Source: Opisthocomus hoazin (lineage: Eukaryota; Chordata; Aves; Opisthocomiformes; Opisthocomidae). Taken from it: a DNA stretch of 64,000 nt. The notes under the pieces are model-generated. The model was not told the origin of the DNA. It was given only the letters and a program-made list of their open reading frames with translations, and did not search any database. Location: positions 4,340,001 through 4,404,000 of the forward strand of contig NC_134436.1 in the NCBI RefSeq assembly GCF_030867145.1, written 5' to 3'. Position 1 is the stretch's first letter. Every line of letters begins with the position of its first letter. The position numbers and the translations under genes were made by a program. Of the stretch, positions 8,664 through 19,328 are shown piece after piece.

Positions 8664-11620
8664 TGCATCCGGGGGATTGCCTAGGACAAGTCAGTCATCC
8701 CCTTGTATTATGACTGCCCCGGCTAAGAAGAAAAGGCTTCAGGGCACGGGGGTGGCTGGTTGAAGTATCAGGGGCACAGGTGGTGTTTTCTTCAATCCCG
8801 TCAGTGGCAGGGAAGAGCACTGAAAGGGGCAGGAAAACTCACCTGATTAACAGGTGGCTCAGAAACTGGTGCCATCGGTGGAATTTTGGTTTCTTTGATC
8901 ATGGGGGAGTTTACATGGCACCAGGACAGCTGGCAATAGATGGAGTTCAATTGTCTCCAAGAGGAAAAAGAATTCTTGCCCACGAGCTGGCAGGCCTCAC
9001 TGAGAGGGCTTGAAACTAGGTTTGAAGGGGGAAGGTGACATCGCCCAACTCACTAGAGATGAGCCCAGGCATGGCATGCCAGTGTCAGGGGTGAAATCGA
9101 CAGCCCAGCTCAAGTGCATCTACACCAAAGCACGCAGCATGGGCACTACAGAATTGGAGCTGGAAGCCATTGTACAGCAGGACAGCTATGACTTGGTTGC
9201 CATCACAGAAACGCGGTGGGACAGCTTGCCTGACTGGAGTGGTGTCATAGATAGCTACACACTCTTTAGGAAAGACCGGCAATCAAGGCGAGGTGGTGGA
9301 GTTGCTCTGTCTGTGAGGGAGCAACTGGAATGTATTGAGCTCTGCCTGGGGGGTGGATGAAGAACGAGTTAAGAGCTTATGGATTAGAACTAAGGGGCAG
9401 CCTCATACGGGTGACAATTTTGTGGGTGTGTACTACAGGCCACCTGACCAGGAGGAGGAAGTTGATGAGGCCTTCTACAAGCAGATGAAACCAGCCTCAG
9501 AGTCATAGACCCTGATTCTCGTGGGGGACTTCAACCACACTGACATCATCTGGGAAGACCATACAGGCAGGCACCTGCAGTCCTGGAGGTTCCTACAGAG
9601 CATCAATGATAAATTTCTGATGCAAGCGGTGGAGGAACCAACAAGGAGAGGCGCTCTGCTGGACCTTGTCCTAATGAACAAAGAGGGACTGGTTGAGGAT
9701 GTGAAGGTTGGAGGTAGCCTCGACACCATGAGATTGTGAAGTTCAGGATCCTGCGTGGAGGAAGCAGGGCGATAAGTAGGATCAAAAGCCTGGACTTCAG
9801 GAGAGCTAACTTTCGCCTCTTTAAGGAGATACTTGGAGGCATCCCATGTGTCAGGGATCTAGAAGGCAGGAGCGGCCACGAGAGCTGGTCGCTGTTTAAA
9901 CATCACTTCCTCCATGCTCAGGATTGGTGCATCCCCGTATGCAAGAAATGTAGAAAAGGAGGCAGGAGACCCGCATGGATGAGCAAGGATCTTCTAGGGG
10001 AGTTCAGATGGAAGAGAAAGGTCTAAGGAATGTGGACAGAAGGACAGGCCACTTGGGAAGAGTACAGGAATGTTGTCAAAGCATGCAGGGATACAACGAG
10101 GAAGGGTAAGATCCACCTGAAACTGAATCTGTCAAGGGATGTCAAGGACATCAAGAAAAGCTTCTGCAAGTACATCAGCAGCAAACGGAAGACTAGGGAT
10201 GATGTGAGGCCACCGCTGAGGGAGGTGGGTGTGCTGGTGATGGAGGATGCAGAGAAGGCAGAGTTACTGAATGCCTTCTTTGCTTCAGTTGTCAGTGCTA
10301 AGGCTGGCCCTCAGGCATCCCAGGCCCTGGAGGTAAGAGAGGAAGCCTGCAGAAAGGATGACCTTCCCTTGGTCGAGGAGGACTGTGTGAGAGATCACTT
10401 ATGCAATCTGGACGCTCCACAGATCCATGGGCCCCGAAGGAAAGCACCTACGAGTACTGAGGAAGCTGACAGATGTCATTGCAGAGTCACACTTCTTCAT
10501 CTTTGGAAGGTCCTGGAGGACAGGAGAGGTGCCCAAGAACTAGAGCAAAGCCAAAGTCACTCCAATCTTGAAAAAGGGCAAGAAGGAGGATCGAGGGAAC
10601 TACAGACCAGCCAGCCTTACCTCCATCCTGGGAAAGATGATGGAGCAAGTCATTGTAGAGGTCATCACCAAGCAAGTGGAGGAAAAGAAGGTTATCAGGA
10701 GTAGTCAGCATGGATTCATCAAGGGGAAATCATGCTTGACCAATCTGATAGCTTTCTACGATGGCAAGAGTGGCTGGGTAGATGAGGGGAGAGCAGTGGA
10801 TGTTGTCTACCTCGACTGCAGCAAGGCTTTTGACACTGTCTCCCAGAATATCCTCCTAAGCAAGTTCAGGAAGTGTGCACTGGGGGAGTGTTCAGTGAGG
10901 TGGATTGAGAACTGGCTAAATGGCAGAGCTCAGAGGGTTGTCATCATCGGCACTGAGTCTTGTTGGAGGCCTGTAAGTAGTGGTGTTCCCCATGACTCAG
11001 TACTTGGCCCAGTTTTGTTCAACTTCTTCATCATTGATCTGGATGAAGAATTAGCGTGTACCCTCAGCAAGTTTGCTGATGACACAAACCTGGGAGGAGT
11101 GGCGCATACACCAGAAGGCTGTGCTGCCATGCAGCGAGACCTGGACAGTCTGGAGAGTTAGGTGCAGAGGAACCTGCTGAATTTCAACAAGGTCCAGTGC
11201 AGGGTCCTTCAGCTGGGGAGGAAGAACTCCATGCACCAGTACAGGCTGGGGCTGGACCTGCTGGAGAGCAGCTCTGCGGAGAGGGAGCTGGGTGTGCTGG
11301 TGGATGACAGGTTAACCATGAACCGGCAGTGTGCCCTTGTTTCCATAAAGGCCGATGATCTCCTGGGGTGCATTAAGAAGAGTGTGGCCAGTAGGTCGAG
11401 AGAGGTTCTCCTCCCCGTCTACTCTGCCCTAGGGAGGCCCCATCTGGAGTCCTGTGTCCAGTTCTGGGCTCCCCAGTTCAAGAAATATGAGGAGATATGA
11501 GTCCAGCGGAGAGACACGAGGATGATTCGTCAACGGGAGCATCTCTCCTATGAGGAAAGGCTGAGGGAGCTGGGCTTGTTCAGCCTGAAGAAGAGAAGGC
11601 TGAGAGGGGACCTTATAAAT
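8664..11620 (+). mobile_element. CR1 LINE, plus strand, first part (spacer copy 1)
   Basis: Five-prime truncated CR1. It begins inside ORF1 at the sequence found at 23566 in copy 2, where copy 2 keeps about 1.4 kb more. In order it carries the ORF1 esterase remnant (8780-9013, RGRKTHLINRWL... LSPRGKRILAHELAGL), the ORF2 APE endonuclease (9100-9740, including AITETRWDS) and reverse transcriptase (10090-11500) with FADDT near 11075. Frameshifts and stops break every frame. At 11620 it is interrupted by a second, minus-strand CR1 and resumes at 13911. An ORF1 deletion at 8736/8737 is shared with copy 2 but absent from copy 3. Confidence 0.85.
10090..11500 (+). pseudogene. CR1 ORF2 reverse transcriptase remnant
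   Basis: Two main open pieces (10568-11161 and 11162-11500) separated by a stop give most of a non-LTR reverse transcriptase. They show [35 protein letters not shown], the [11 protein letters not shown] box, the [16 protein letters not shown] box (Pro-Gln of GVPQGS changed to Pro-His-Asp) and the catalytic FADDT. The 3' ORF2 part includes the ERELGVLVDDRL and GRPHLESCVQFWAP blocks. This is a dead transposon gene, not a host gene. Confidence 0.8.
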
Positions 11621-13910
11621 AGAATCATAGAATCATAGAAAGTTTTGGGTTGGGAGGGACCCCTAGAGTTCATCTAGTCCAACTCCCCCACAGTGAGCAG
11701 GGACACCACTAACTAGATCAGGTTACTCAGAGCCCTGTCCAACCTGGTCTTGAATGTTTCCAGGGATGGGGCCTCCACTACCTCTCTGGGCAACCCGTTC
11801 CAGTGTTTCACAACCCTCATTGTAAAGAATTTCTTCCTTATATCCAGCCTAAACCTACCCTGTTTTAGTTTAAAACCATTACCCCTCGTCCTGTCACTGC
11901 TGTCTCTACTAAAAAGATTGTCCCCATCTTTCCTCTAGGCTCCCCTTAAGTACTGAAATGCTGCAATCGGGTCTCCCCGCAGCCTTCTCTTCTCCAGGCT
12001 GAACAAGCCCAACTCTCTCAGCCTGTCCTCATAGGAGAGGTGCTCCAGCCCTCGGATCATTTTTGTAGCCCTCCTTTGGACCCGCTCCAACAGTTCCATG
12101 TCCTTCTTGTGCTGAGGGCTCCAGAGCTGAACGCAGTACTCCAGGTGAGGTCTCACCAGAGCAGAGTAGAGGGGCAGAATCACCTCTCTCGACCTGCTGG
12201 CCACGCTTCTCCTGATGCAGCCCAGGACATGGTTGGCCCTGTGGGCTGCCAGCGCACATTGCCGGCTCATGTCCAGCCTTTCATCTATCAGTACCCCCAA
12301 GTCCCTCTCAGCAGAGCTGCTCTCGATCCTTTCATCCCCCAGCCTGTACTGATAGCGAGGATTACCCCGACCCAGGTGTAGGACCTTGCACTTAGGCGTG
12401 TTGAACCTCATGAGGTTCACACAGGCCCACCTCTCCAGCTTGTCCAGGTCCCTCTGGATGGCATCCCGTCCTTCTGGTGTCTCGACCGTAGCACTCAGCT
12501 TGGTGTCATCTGCAAACTTGCCGAGGGTACACTCGATGTCGCTGTGCATGTCATTGATAAATATATTGAACAGCACCGGTCCCAGTACGGACCCCTGAGG
12601 GACTCCACTCGTCACTGGTCTCCATCTGGACATTGAGCCGTTGACCACTACCTTTGGCTGCGACCATCCAACCAATTCCTTATCCACCGAACGGTCCACC
12701 CATCAAATCCATGGCTCTCCAATTTAGAGAGAAGGATGTTTTGGGGGACCGTGTCAAAGGCTTTACAAAAATCCAGATAGATGACATCCATAGGTTTTCC
12801 CTTGTCCACCCTTGTTGTTACACCATCATAGAAAGCCACTAGGTTGGTGAGGCAGGACTTGCCCTTGGTGAAGCCATGCTGGCTGTCTCGAATCACCTCC
12901 CTGGCCTCCATGTGCCTTAGCATATCTTCTAGGAGGATCTGTTCCATGATCTTTCCAGGCGCAGAGGTGAGGCTGACAGGTCGGTAGTTCCCAGGATCTT
13001 CTTTTCTACCCTTTTTGAAAAGGGGCACAATCTTTCCCTTTTTCCAGTCACTGGGAACTTCCCCTGACTGCCATGACTTTTCAAATATCATGGAGAGTGG
13101 CTTGGCAACTACATTAGCCAGTTCCCTCAGGACTCTGGGATGCATCTCATCAGGTCCCATGGACTTCTGCACATTTAGGTTCTGCAGGAGGTCCCGAACC
13201 TGGTCTTCACTTACAGCTGGAGGGATTTTACCCTCCTGGTCTCCTTCATGCCATTCATCGACTCGAGAGGGGTGAGGAGAGAGGTTGCCAGTGAAGACTG
13301 AGGCAAAAAAATTGTTGAGTACCTCAGCTTTCTCCTCATCTGCTGTTGCCAGTTTGCCGGTCTCGCTCATGAGCAGGGGTACGCTTTCTTTGACCATCTT
13401 TTTCCGGCTGACATACCCGTAGAAGCCCTTCTTGTTATTTTTCACATCCCTTGCCAAGTTCAGCTCCTGCTGTGCCTTGGCCTTCCTGACCCCATCCCTA
13501 CACAACCGGGCAGCTTCCCTATAACTCTTCCCAGGAAGCCAGTCCCTGCTTCCACTGCCTGTGCAGTTCCCTCTTCTTCCTTAGTTTGACCAGCATCTCT
13601 TGCCTCAGCCATGCCGGTCTCTTCCCTTCTCTGCCCGACTTCTTACACTTGGGGATCGAGAGCTCTTGCGCTCTGTGGAATACATCCTTAAAGACCTGCC
13701 AGCTCTGTTCTGTTCCCCTGTCCCTGAGGATCGTTTCCCAGGGAGTTCTTCTGACTGTCTCCTTGAAGAGCTGGAAGTTTGCCATCCTAAAATTTAGGGT
13801 CCTGACTACACTCTTCGTTATTCCCATTTCCCTCTGTAGGGTTAGTTCCACCAGCGCGTGGTCACTGCAGCCCAGGCTAACTCCGATCTTGACATCCCCA
13901 ACGAGCTCAT
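11621..13910 (-). mobile_element. CR1 LINE, minus strand, nested insertion
   Basis: A 2.29-kb 5'-truncated CR1 lying in reverse inside the plus-strand CR1. Its 3' end is at 11621, with the terminal ATTCTATG-type repeat seen as AGAATCATAGAATCATAG. Its 5' truncation is at 13910, inside ORF2 just after the endonuclease. The surrounding CR1 reads ...CCTTATAAAT before it and GCCTACAAGTG after it. Copy 2 has these joined without insertion (25489-25500), an empty site. At most 2-3 bases of target duplication are visible, as is usual for CR1. Its coding sequence is better preserved than that of its host element. Confidence 0.93.
11935..13505 (-). pseudogene. CR1 ORF2 reverse transcriptase, one frame break
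   Basis: On the minus strand two overlapping open pieces (13505-12648 and 12699-11935) cover a nearly complete CR1 reverse transcriptase: [73 protein letters not shown], catalytic FADDT, then [18 protein letters not shown] and the C-terminal [20 protein letters not shown]. One indel between 12648 and 12699 breaks the frame. A separate piece at 13519-13851 encodes the linker upstream of the polymerase. The full GVPQGS box and FADD show a younger element than the one it sits in. Confidence 0.85.
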
Positions 13911-14244
13911 GCCTACAAGTGTCTTAAAGTTCGGTGTCAGGATGGGGCCAGACTCTTTTCAGTGGTGCCCAGCAACAGGACAAGGGGCAACAGGCAGAAA
14001 CTGAAGCATAGGAAATTCCAGCTGAACACAAGGAAGACCTTCTTCACTAGGAGGGTGACAGAGCACTGTAACAGGTTACCCAGAGAGGCTGTGGAGTGTC
14101 CTTCTCGAGAGGTATTCAAGACCCACCTGGACAAGGTCCTGTGCAGCCTGCTGTAGGTGACCCTGCTTCGGCAGGAGGGTAGGACTAGATAATCCACAGA
14201 GGTCCCTTCCAACCCCTACCTTTCTGTGATTCTGTGATTCTGTG
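13911..14244 (+). mobile_element. CR1 LINE, plus strand, 3' end (continuation)
   Basis: Continuation of the interrupted plus-strand CR1: end of ORF2 and 3' UTR (FSVVPSNRTRGNRQKL-type reading, then RKTFFTRRVTEHCNRLP). It ends in the diagnostic 8-mer tail (three ATTCTGTG units) at about 14223-14244. Confidence 0.88.
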
Positions 14245-14314
14245 AACGTTTGATATTAACTTTCTTGTATTCTCCCTTCTCTGAGGTAAAGATTGACAAA
14301 GTACATTACTTGAG

Positions 14315-14560
14315 TCTGGAGGTGCAGCTGGTAGAGCATTCAGGAAAGATGAGAGCAGGGAATTGCTGGCAGGCCTCTGCAGGTCTTCTGAGCACTGACC
14401 TTCTGACTGCCACAGAGACCAGTTCGATCCAGGTCAGGGAAACTGGTCGCTCTGCCAAGGGGGTCCCTGAGTGGGCAAAGGCCTCTGCAAAGCAGTGAGG
14501 TGGCGGGCAGTAAGCTTTCCAATTCTCCCCACAGCTCCATCTGCAGATGGGAATGGTGAG
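14315..14560 (+). repeat. Candidate tRNA-derived (MIR/CORE-like) SINE remnant
   Basis: CAGCTGGTAGAGCATT at 14325-14340 looks like a tRNA D-arm / pol III A box. GTTCGATCC at 14422-14430 looks like a B box with a four-of-five paired T-stem around it. CCATCTGCAGATGGGAATGG near 14537-14556 resembles the CCATCTGTAAAATGGG tail of MIR-type SINEs. The A-B distance (about 100 bases) is too long for a tRNA gene. Equivalent patches lie at about 25920-26165 and 37450-37700. Confidence 0.3.
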
Positions 14561-14844
14561 CTGGTGAAGAACATGTTTTGTTTCTAAATGTTTTGGGGGA
14601 TGGATGGCAGAAAGATAGTATGCATGTTTGGGGGAAGACAGGGAGGTGGACATTTGGTGAGCGAAACCTGCTGGCACTGAGAGGCTTTGATCTTTGGAAA
14701 TGCAGAGAACTAGAGGTGCCCCTTGCACAAGGCCTTGATGAAAAGGTAAGTTCCTGAGGACCCGCTAGTGTAGCGATGCTGACCAGAAGACCGTTGTACA
14801 TCAATGAGTGAATAACCCAGAATCCAGTTAACCTGGGCAGAACC

Positions 14845-15090
14845 ATTGTATCGTTTAGGTTGAAAAAGATCCTTGAGACAACTGAGTCCAGCTGTTACCC
14901 CAACACTACCAAGTCCAGCACTAGACCATGTTCCTAAGCACCACATGCAGGGATGACGACTCAAACTCTTCCCTGGGCAGCCTGTTCCAACACTTGACAA
15001 TCCTTTGGGTGAAGAAGTTTTTCCTAATATGCAATCTAAAACTCCTCTGGCAGAACTTTTAGACCATTTCCTCGACTTACATGGCTGGAG
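14845..15090 (-). mobile_element. CR1 3'-UTR fragment, minus strand
   Basis: In plus-strand reading: TTTAGGTTGAAAAAGATCC, then CAGCCTGTTCCAACACTTGAC, GAAGAAGTTTTTCCTAATATG and CTAAAACTCC, the familiar reverse complement of a CR1 3' UTR. It carries no coding sequence. The same fragment is at about 26425-26700 and, truncated, at 37985-38095. Confidence 0.7.
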
Positions 15091-15479
15091 TCCTGTGGGA
15101 AGCTACTCCTCTCAGTGTTCTCCGCATCTTAACTATGGTGGGACTATTTATTCCAGTCACTTCCACTACTGTGAGCTCTAGTAAACAGCATTGTAAAGAC
15201 ATGTTGATGATCAGTGTGTATCTCTTACTAGGATGACAAGGAACCAGCCCCTCCCGGTGTAAAACTGCTGCTCTCAGGTCATTCCAGCTCAAAGGGTTTG
15301 TGTGTCTGATGCAGTGCTTATGCCAATGGTTTATCACATTTTTTACCCTATGAGAGGTGAGATGTTGTTGGGTGTATTGGAGGGTCTGAACACACTGCTG
15401 AGCTTTCCCGAGGGGCTCTTTGGAGGTGCCATTTCAAAACCAATGAGGAGGGCAGGACTCATTGGAGAGACTATCCTGG

Positions 15480-16281
15480 AGGCACATGTACGAACTGGAG
15501 GTGCAGGCACATGAAGGCGGTGACCTTTTCGGTGTGGCAAATGTGACACTCAAAGTGACAGACGTCAATGATAACAAGCTGAAACGGACAGTCACTTCTC
15601 AGCTGAGCTCGATGTCGGAGGACGCCCCGACGGGGACAGTGGTGGCCCTGCTGCAAAGTGACGGGGCGGGCAGCGGACGGCGGGTCGCCGGCGCTGTGGA
15701 GCAGCGCGGTGCTGGCGCTGCGGGAGCTGGACGCGAACGACAACGCACCGGTGTTCGCGGAGGCGAGCTACAGCGCCCGGCTGCCCGAGAACAACGCGGC
15801 GGGCGCGCTGGTGCTGACGGTGCGGGTGGCGTACGCGGACTGGGGGCAGAACGCGCGCGTGCGGTACCGGCTGTGGGAGGGGCGGGTGCGGGGCGCGCCG
15901 CTCTCGTCGTACGTGTCGGTGCAGGCGGAGACGGGCGCGCTGTACGCGCTGCGCTCGTTCGACTATGAGGAGGTGCGCGAGGTGGGGCTGTGGGTGCGGG
16001 CGGAGGACGGCGGCGCGCCGGCGCTGAGCAGCAACGTGTCGGTGCGGCTCGTGATCGTGGACAAGAACGACAACGCGCCGCAGGTGCTGTACCCGTCGCA
16101 GGCGCAGGGCTGGGGCTGGGGCTGGGGCTGGACGTGCGTGGAGCTGGCGGCGCGCTCGGCGGAGGCCGGGGCGCTGGTGGCCAAGGTGGTGGCGGTGGAC
16201 GCGGACGCGGGGCAGAACGCGTGGCTGTCGTACGAGATGGCCAAGGCGACGGAGTCGGGGCTGTTCCGCGAGGGGCTGCAC
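15480..16281 (+). pseudogene. gamma-A protocadherin fragment (EC3 end to EC6), broken
   Basis: Matches the intact gamma-A exon at 40162-42612 from the end of EC3 (YELEVQAHEGGDLFG, VTDVNDNK) through EC4, EC5 and into EC6, where it stops at GLFREGLH. Relative to the intact exon it lacks the signal peptide, EC1, EC2 and most of EC3. It has a net loss of about 146 bases in EC4 (corresponding to 41271-41416), which shifts the frame after VVALLQ. It also lacks the rest of EC6, the membrane span and the tail. The EC4-end to EC6 part is still open (VRAADGG-like to AKATESG) and reads on in frame into the fused promoter of the next beta gene. DKND replaces DEND in the EC5/EC6 linker. Confidence 0.9.
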
Positions 16282-16286
16282 GCGCC

Positions 16287-16886
16287 ATTCCCGAGTAGAC
16301 GGAGTGCGGGGCTGTGCACTCGGGCTCTGGGCAGCGGGGAGCGGGCCAAGACGCGTCGCCGCTGCCGGCTCTGCCCGTGCGCTCGGAGCCCGGCGGCAGC
16401 CCCGCAGGACTCTGATTCCCTGCGCTTCTGTCCCCGGCGCGGTGTGCTCGGAGCCCTGCGGCGGGACCCCACACGGGCGAGCGGCCGGCAGCCGCGCGTG
16501 TGCGCACGGGTCCGTGTGGCGGTGCGAGCCGGCGGCGCGGGCAGCGGGCGGCAGCGGGCGCAGTCCCGCCGCGGGCCGCAGGGTGGTGCTGCCGGCCAAG
16601 GCGGCGCCGAGCGGCTGCGGGCGGGGAGGTGGCTCCTAGCCCAGCCCGTCCCAGCCCAGCCCAGCCCAGCTCAGCCCAGCCGAGCCGGGCAACTGCGGCG
16701 GCGAGAGGAGCCCAGTGCCACCCGCTTCCGGACCACGGCGGTCGCGCTCCGGGCCGCCAGCCGGACTCGGCGAGACGGAGGCCGCCCGCCCGCTTGCCAC
16801 CCGCCCGCCGCGCTGCTGCCCGGCGCCGCTTTCCGCGGAGGACTGCGCGGGCGATCCGCGAGACGGAGGCTGTCCGCCGCCCCGAC
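16287..16886 (+). promoter_or_regulatory. Promoter / 5' UTR of beta copy 2
   Basis: Duplicate of 3215-3803. It begins abruptly six bases after the end of the gamma-A fragment. The candidate two-block element is GCAGT at 16560 and CTGCCGGCCAAGGCGG from 16589 (29-base spacing), 298 bases before the ATG. A CAGCC-rich minisatellite (about 16638-16690) is longer than in copy 1 and the same as in copy 3. Confidence 0.5.
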
Positions 16887-19328
16887 ATGGCGACCGCAAG
16901 GCAAGTGCTCTGTCTCTCTGCTTTCCTCTGCCTGCCGCACGCTCTCTCCGAGCCCATGCGCTACTCCGTGACCGAGGAGGCGGCGAGCGGCTCCGTGGTA
17001 GCCAACGTGGCGGAGGACGCGGGACTGTCCCCGGCGCAGCTCTCGGCTCGCCGCGCCCGCCTGGCCTCGGAGGACGGCCGGCAGCACTTTCGCTTAGACC
17101 GCGGCACCGGCCGCCTGGTCGTGGTGGAGAGGCTGGACCGGGAGGAGCTGTGCGGGCAGTCCGATACCTGCACGCTCTCCTTCGAGCTGCTGCTGGCAAA
17201 CCCGCTGCAGTTCTTTCGGGTCGAGGTGGCCGTGGAGGACATCAATGACCATTCGCCCGTTTTCCCGGAGGAGCGAGTCACCTTTAAGATCCTGGAAACG
17301 AGCAACCCGGGCTCGCTTTTCCCGCTGGAGGGGGCTCGGGACCTGGATGTTGGCAGCAACAGCGTGCAAGCTTACAGCATTGCTCCCGAGAATGAGTACT
17401 TTCGTGTCTCCTTTGGGAGTGAGAATGAGGATGAGAAATATATTGAACTGATCTTGGAAAAGCCACTGGACAGAGAGGAGCAGGCTGAGTTGGGTTTCAG
17501 TGTCATTGCTGTGGACGGGGGCTCTCCACCCAGGAGTGGGACCACCCAAATCCACATTATTGTTCTGGATGTCAATGACAACGTTCCCATCTTCACCCAG
17601 AAGGTGTATAGTGGGCAGGTTTTGGAAAATGCGGCTGAGGGCTCTGTGGTTCTCAGTGTTGTGGCAATTGATCAGGATGCGGGACTTAATGGAGACATCT
17701 CCTACCAGTTCAGCCAAGGGGCAGGCCACAGTCACGCAGCATTTGCAATTGACCCCTCGAGTGGTGAAATTAAACTGACAAAGCCTCTGGACTTTGAGGC
17801 AGCAGAGAAATACGAGCTCAGTGTGCGGGCCACAGATGGTGGGGGCCTGTCGGCAATCTGCAGGGTGTTGGTGGAGGTGGTGGATGTGAACGACAATGCA
17901 CCGGAGGTGGTGGTCAGTTCCTTCAGCAGCCCCCTCCCTGAGAACGCATTACCTGGGACAGTGGTGGCCCTCTTTGCTGTCAGGGACCGGGACACTGGTG
18001 CCAACGGGAAGATCTCCTGTGCCCTTGCAGACCAGCTGTTGTTCTCCTTGCGTCCAGCGTATAAGAATTACTATGAGGTGGTGACTGTGAGCACGCTGGA
18101 CCGGGAGGAGACAGCACGGCACATCCTTACTGTCACAGCAGCAGACGCTGGTTCACCTCCTCTCACGACGACCCAGACCTTCACGGTGGACATCTTGGAT
18201 GTCAATGACAACGCACCAGTCTTCAACCAGACATCATACACCATGTACATACGTGAGAACAATGTCCCCAAGGCGCTGGTTGGATCTGTCAGTGCTGCTG
18301 ATGCTGACGTGGGTCCCAATGCCAAGGTGACGTATTCACTGGCAGCAGCCCACTCCACAGAGCATCCCCCCTGCTCCTGCATCTCCGTGAACTCTGAGAA
18401 TGGGTATGTGTTTGTGCTGCGACCCCTGGACTACGAGCAGGTGAGGCAGATCGAGGTCTTGGTGAGTGCCTCTGATGCAGGGTCTCCTCCCCTTACTGCC
18501 AATGTCACCGTCCACCTTGTTGTGGTGGACGAGAACGACAATGCCCCACTGGTGCTGCACCCGTCCCAGGACAGCAGCCCACCTTCAAGCGAGCTGCTGC
18601 CCATGTCAGCGGAGGCAGGGTACCTCATCACCAAAGTGGTTGCTGTTGATGCCGACTCGGGTCAGAACTCGTGGCTCTCGTACCAGCTGCTGAGGGCCAC
18701 CGACCCTGGGCTGTTTGCAGTGGGTGCCCAAAGTGGGGAGGTGCAGCTGAGGAGGCCAGTGACAGAGAAAGATGCTGTGAAGCAGAAGCTCATCGTCCTG
18801 GTGCGAGACAACGGGCGGCCACCACTGTCAGCTACTGCTGCACTGAGCGTACTCCTGCTCAAGGACTTCTCAGACATGCGCCTACCACAGAGCAGCCTGG
18901 CCATGGAGGATGAGGGTGGCTCCCTGACAACCTATTTAATCATTTCATTGGCCTTTGTCTCGCTCCTCTTCCTCACATTCACATCAGCCTTCGTCGCTCA
19001 CAAGGTGTGCAAGAGAAAGAAGCTGAAGGGTGGACATGTGCTTTATGGCACTGGCAACTTGCAGAGCGGCGTGGGTGATGCGGCCACTGTGGGGACCCTG
19101 CCCCACGCCTATTGCTATGAGATCAGCCTCACAACAGGCTCGGGCAGCAGCGAGTTCAAGTTCCTGAAGCCCATCCTCCCCAGCTTGCCACCACAGCACT
19201 GTGCCACGGGCAGGGGCACCGACGATGAAGAGGATTTCTCCTGTGGCCCTATTGCTGCAGAGGATGTGCCACGACGCAATCCTGGGATGCTCTCTGCGGA
19301 ACAGTTCAACAGTCTTTCCTTTAACTAG
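16887..19328 (+). CDS. PCDHB: beta-type protocadherin, cassette copy 2
   Basis: Intronless 813-residue beta-type protocadherin, the same length and domain layout as the gene at 3804: signal peptide 1-21, six EC repeats to about 660, span near 681-704, and beta tail with [19 protein letters not shown] and own stop. EC1, EC3-EC6 and tail are nearly identical to the other two copies. EC2 is not: residues 173-186 are [14 protein letters not shown], strongly acidic and without a glycosylation sequon there. The EC2/EC3 junction reads [14 protein letters not shown] then KVYSGQ. The EC5 motif YIRENN keeps the canonical Arg that the other two copies have lost. EC2 begins KILETSNPG (Leu for the usual Pro). 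The start ATG is in GACATGG context and identical among copies. Confidence 0.93.
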   Translation: MATARQVLCLSAFLCLPHALSEPMRYSVTEEAASGSVVANVAEDAGLSPAQLSARRARLASEDGRQHFRLDRGTGRLVVVERLDREELCGQSDTCTLSFELLLANPLQFFRVEVAVEDINDHSPVFPEERVTFKILETSNPGSLFPLEGARDLDVGSNSVQAYSIAPENEYFRVSFGSENEDEKYIELILEKPLDREEQAELGFSVIAVDGGSPPRSGTTQIHIIVLDVNDNVPIFTQKVYSGQVLENAAEGSVVLSVVAIDQDAGLNGDISYQFSQGAGHSHAAFAIDPSSGEIKLTKPLDFEAAEKYELSVRATDGGGLSAICRVLVEVVDVNDNAPEVVVSSFSSPLPENALPGTVVALFAVRDRDTGANGKISCALADQLLFSLRPAYKNYYEVVTVSTLDREETARHILTVTAADAGSPPLTTTQTFTVDILDVNDNAPVFNQTSYTMYIRENNVPKALVGSVSAADADVGPNAKVTYSLAAAHSTEHPPCSCISVNSENGYVFVLRPLDYEQVRQIEVLVSASDAGSPPLTANVTVHLVVVDENDNAPLVLHPSQDSSPPSSELLPMSAEAGYLITKVVAVDADSGQNSWLSYQLLRATDPGLFAVGAQSGEVQLRRPVTEKDAVKQKLIVLVRDNGRPPLSATAALSVLLLKDFSDMRLPQSSLAMEDEGGSLTTYLIISLAFVSLLFLTFTSAFVAHKVCKRKKLKGGHVLYGTGNLQSGVGDAATVGTLPHAYCYEISLTTGSGSSEFKFLKPILPSLPPQHCATGRGTDDEEDFSCGPIAAEDVPRRNPGMLSAEQFNSLSFN

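Larger units (their letters stand above)
14245..15479 (+). other. Cassette spacer, no gene (copy 1)
   Basis: Noncoding sequence repeated at 25850-27084 and, more diverged, at 37381-39050. It contains the tRNA-like/SINE-like patch and the CR1 3' fragment listed separately. The last 200 bases (about 15280-15440) align with 38900-39040 before the intact gamma-A exon, placing this block as ancestral gamma-A upstream sequence. Confidence 0.55.

Noticed and set aside
14315-14440. Functional tRNA gene
   Set aside because: A and B boxes are about 100 bases apart, and no acceptor stem or anticodon arm can be folded around them.
15658-16971. 437-codon open frame joining gamma-A EC4-EC6 to the beta promoter
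   Set aside because: It has no signal peptide or membrane span, its start lies after a frame-shifting deletion, and its end reads promoter DNA in a frame unrelated to the beta gene. Best seen as a pseudogene fragment with a chance open frame.
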